The notes under the pieces are model-generated. The model was not told the DNA's origin, searched no databases, and was given only the letters and a program-made list of their open reading frames with translations. Made by a program: the position numbers and the translations under genes. A DNA stretch of 64,000 nucleotides, taken from contig CANNCA010000005.1 of NCBI GenBank assembly GCA_947503005.1, forward strand, positions 1 through 64,000. The letters are read 5' to 3'. The stretch is from an uncultured Flavobacteriaceae bacterium (GTDB taxonomy: Bacteria; Bacteroidota; Bacteroidia; Flavobacteriales; Flavobacteriaceae). Shown piece after piece: positions 63,371-64,000 of the stretch (the stretch's first letter is position 1; the number at the start of each line of letters is the position of its first letter).

Positions 63371-64000
63371 ATGCGTACTAAAACACTTAAAAAGAACAAA
63401 ATCAATGTGGTCACCTTGGGGTGCTCTAAAAATGTTTATGACTCAGAAGTTTTGATGGGGCAATTACGTGCCAATAATAAGGATGTCGTGCACGAAGAAG
63501 AGGGTAATGTGGTAGTCATCAATACTTGCGGTTTTATAGCGAATGCCAAGGAGGAGAGCGTAAATACCATTCTGGAATACGTACAGAAGAAGGAAGCGGG
63601 TGAGGTTGATAAGGTCTTTGTTACGGGTTGTTTAAGCGAACGCTACAAACCCGATTTGCAGAATGAAATCCCCAATGTGGATGAATATTTCGGCACCAGT
63701 GAACTTCCGAACCTGCTAAAAGCCTTAGGTGCGGATTACAAGCACGAATTGATAGGAGAACGTTTGACCACGACTCCTAAAAACTATGCTTATTTAAAGA
63801 TCGCTGAAGGTTGCGATCGACCCTGTTCGTTTTGTGCAATTCCGATTATGCGTGGAAAACATCGCAGTAAAAAAATCGAAGATTTGGTGACCGAATCTGA
63901 AAAATTAGCGGCGAAAGGGGTTAAAGAACTCATTCTAATCGCGCAAGACCTGACCTATTACGGACTTGACCTTTACAAAAAACGAAACTTAGCGGAACTG
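63371..64000 (+). CDS. rimO: Ribosomal protein S12 methylthiotransferase RimO, 3' end outside window
   Basis: 210 codons present, running off the right edge. N-terminal UPF0004 domain with the three cluster-binding Cys in TLGCSKNVYDSEVLMG, INTCGFI and VTGCLSERY; the radical SAM motif CxxxCxxC in IAEGCDRPCSFCAIPIMRG. Adds a methylthio group to an Asp of S12 using two 4Fe-4S clusters. The start is the ATG at 63371. The TRAM domain lies beyond the window. Confidence 0.96.
   Translation, partial: MRTKTLKKNKINVVTLGCSKNVYDSEVLMGQLRANNKDVVHEEEGNVVVINTCGFIANAKEESVNTILEYVQKKEAGEVDKVFVTGCLSERYKPDLQNEIPNVDEYFGTSELPNLLKALGADYKHELIGERLTTTPKNYAYLKIAEGCDRPCSFCAIPIMRGKHRSKKIEDLVTESEKLAAKGVKELILIAQDLTYYGLDLYKKRNLAEL

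Overview
The window reads as chromosome from a marine member of the Flavobacteriaceae (Bacteroidota). The basis is: type IX secretion (T9SS) cargo with gliding-motility-type C-terminal domains beside a PorP/SprF-like protein; -7 boxes of the form TAnnTTTG in front of many genes; almost no Shine-Dalgarno sequences; lineage-typical families (DUF5916, DUF4295, DUF2911, DUF4369); and AT-rich DNA. I found no rRNA, tRNA, CRISPR array, prophage or insertion sequence.

Layout. (1) 1-11 kb is a cell-surface locus: the 3' end of a long gene with 113 uninterrupted Gly-X-Y triplets, a 675-residue T9SS cargo, a PorP/SprF-like outer-membrane protein and a 1898-residue multidomain cargo. (2) 11-17.4 kb holds a lipoprotein propeller, idi, a QueD/PTPS-like enzyme, manA, a small conserved protein, a DUF4369 lipoprotein, a DUF819 membrane protein and a frameshifted Cof-type HAD phosphatase. 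(3) 17.4-24.2 kb carries three tandem paralogues of a CBM9-like/DUF5916 outer-membrane protein. (4) 24.2-25.8 kb is a translationally coupled operon of an SPFH protein, a small membrane protein and a ribbon-helix-helix regulator, preceded by three 8-bp boxes at exact 11-bp pitch. (5) 25.9-35.3 kb has a class A penicillin-binding protein, an S1/P1 nuclease, an AraC-AlkB pair, a small secreted protein, MOSC/DoxX genes, a membrane-bound AraC regulator and a DUF6249 protein. (6) 35.4-39.7 kb has an ECF sigma factor with a probable anti-sigma partner, then a sodium symporter beside myo-inositol oxygenase. (7) 39.7-50 kb has htpG, a short candidate transcript, a TetR-AarF pair, an S9 peptidase, a KAS III enzyme, a CoA-binding protein and a second sodium symporter. 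(8) 50.1-64 kb is mainly housekeeping: recR, a 2-oxoacid dehydrogenase E2, an exonuclease, a FAH-family hydrolase, Hpt, cinA, rpmB-rpmG-DUF4295, ftsY, DUF2911-TPR, an amidase, a lipoprotein interrupted by an in-frame stop, a serine hydrolase and the 5' part of rimO.

Working together: the first 11 kb probably build secreted, calcium-binding surface fibres, with the PorP/SprF-like protein as a secretion or attachment partner. The symporter and inositol oxygenase fit import of inositol and its oxidation to glucuronate. The ribosomal protein, ftsY and rimO genes form a translation and membrane-targeting neighbourhood into which unrelated genes have been placed. The observations most worth following are the acidic collagen-like protein and its flanking modules, the phased operator-like array before the SPFH operon, the possible short RNA at 41.9 kb, and the two broken genes.
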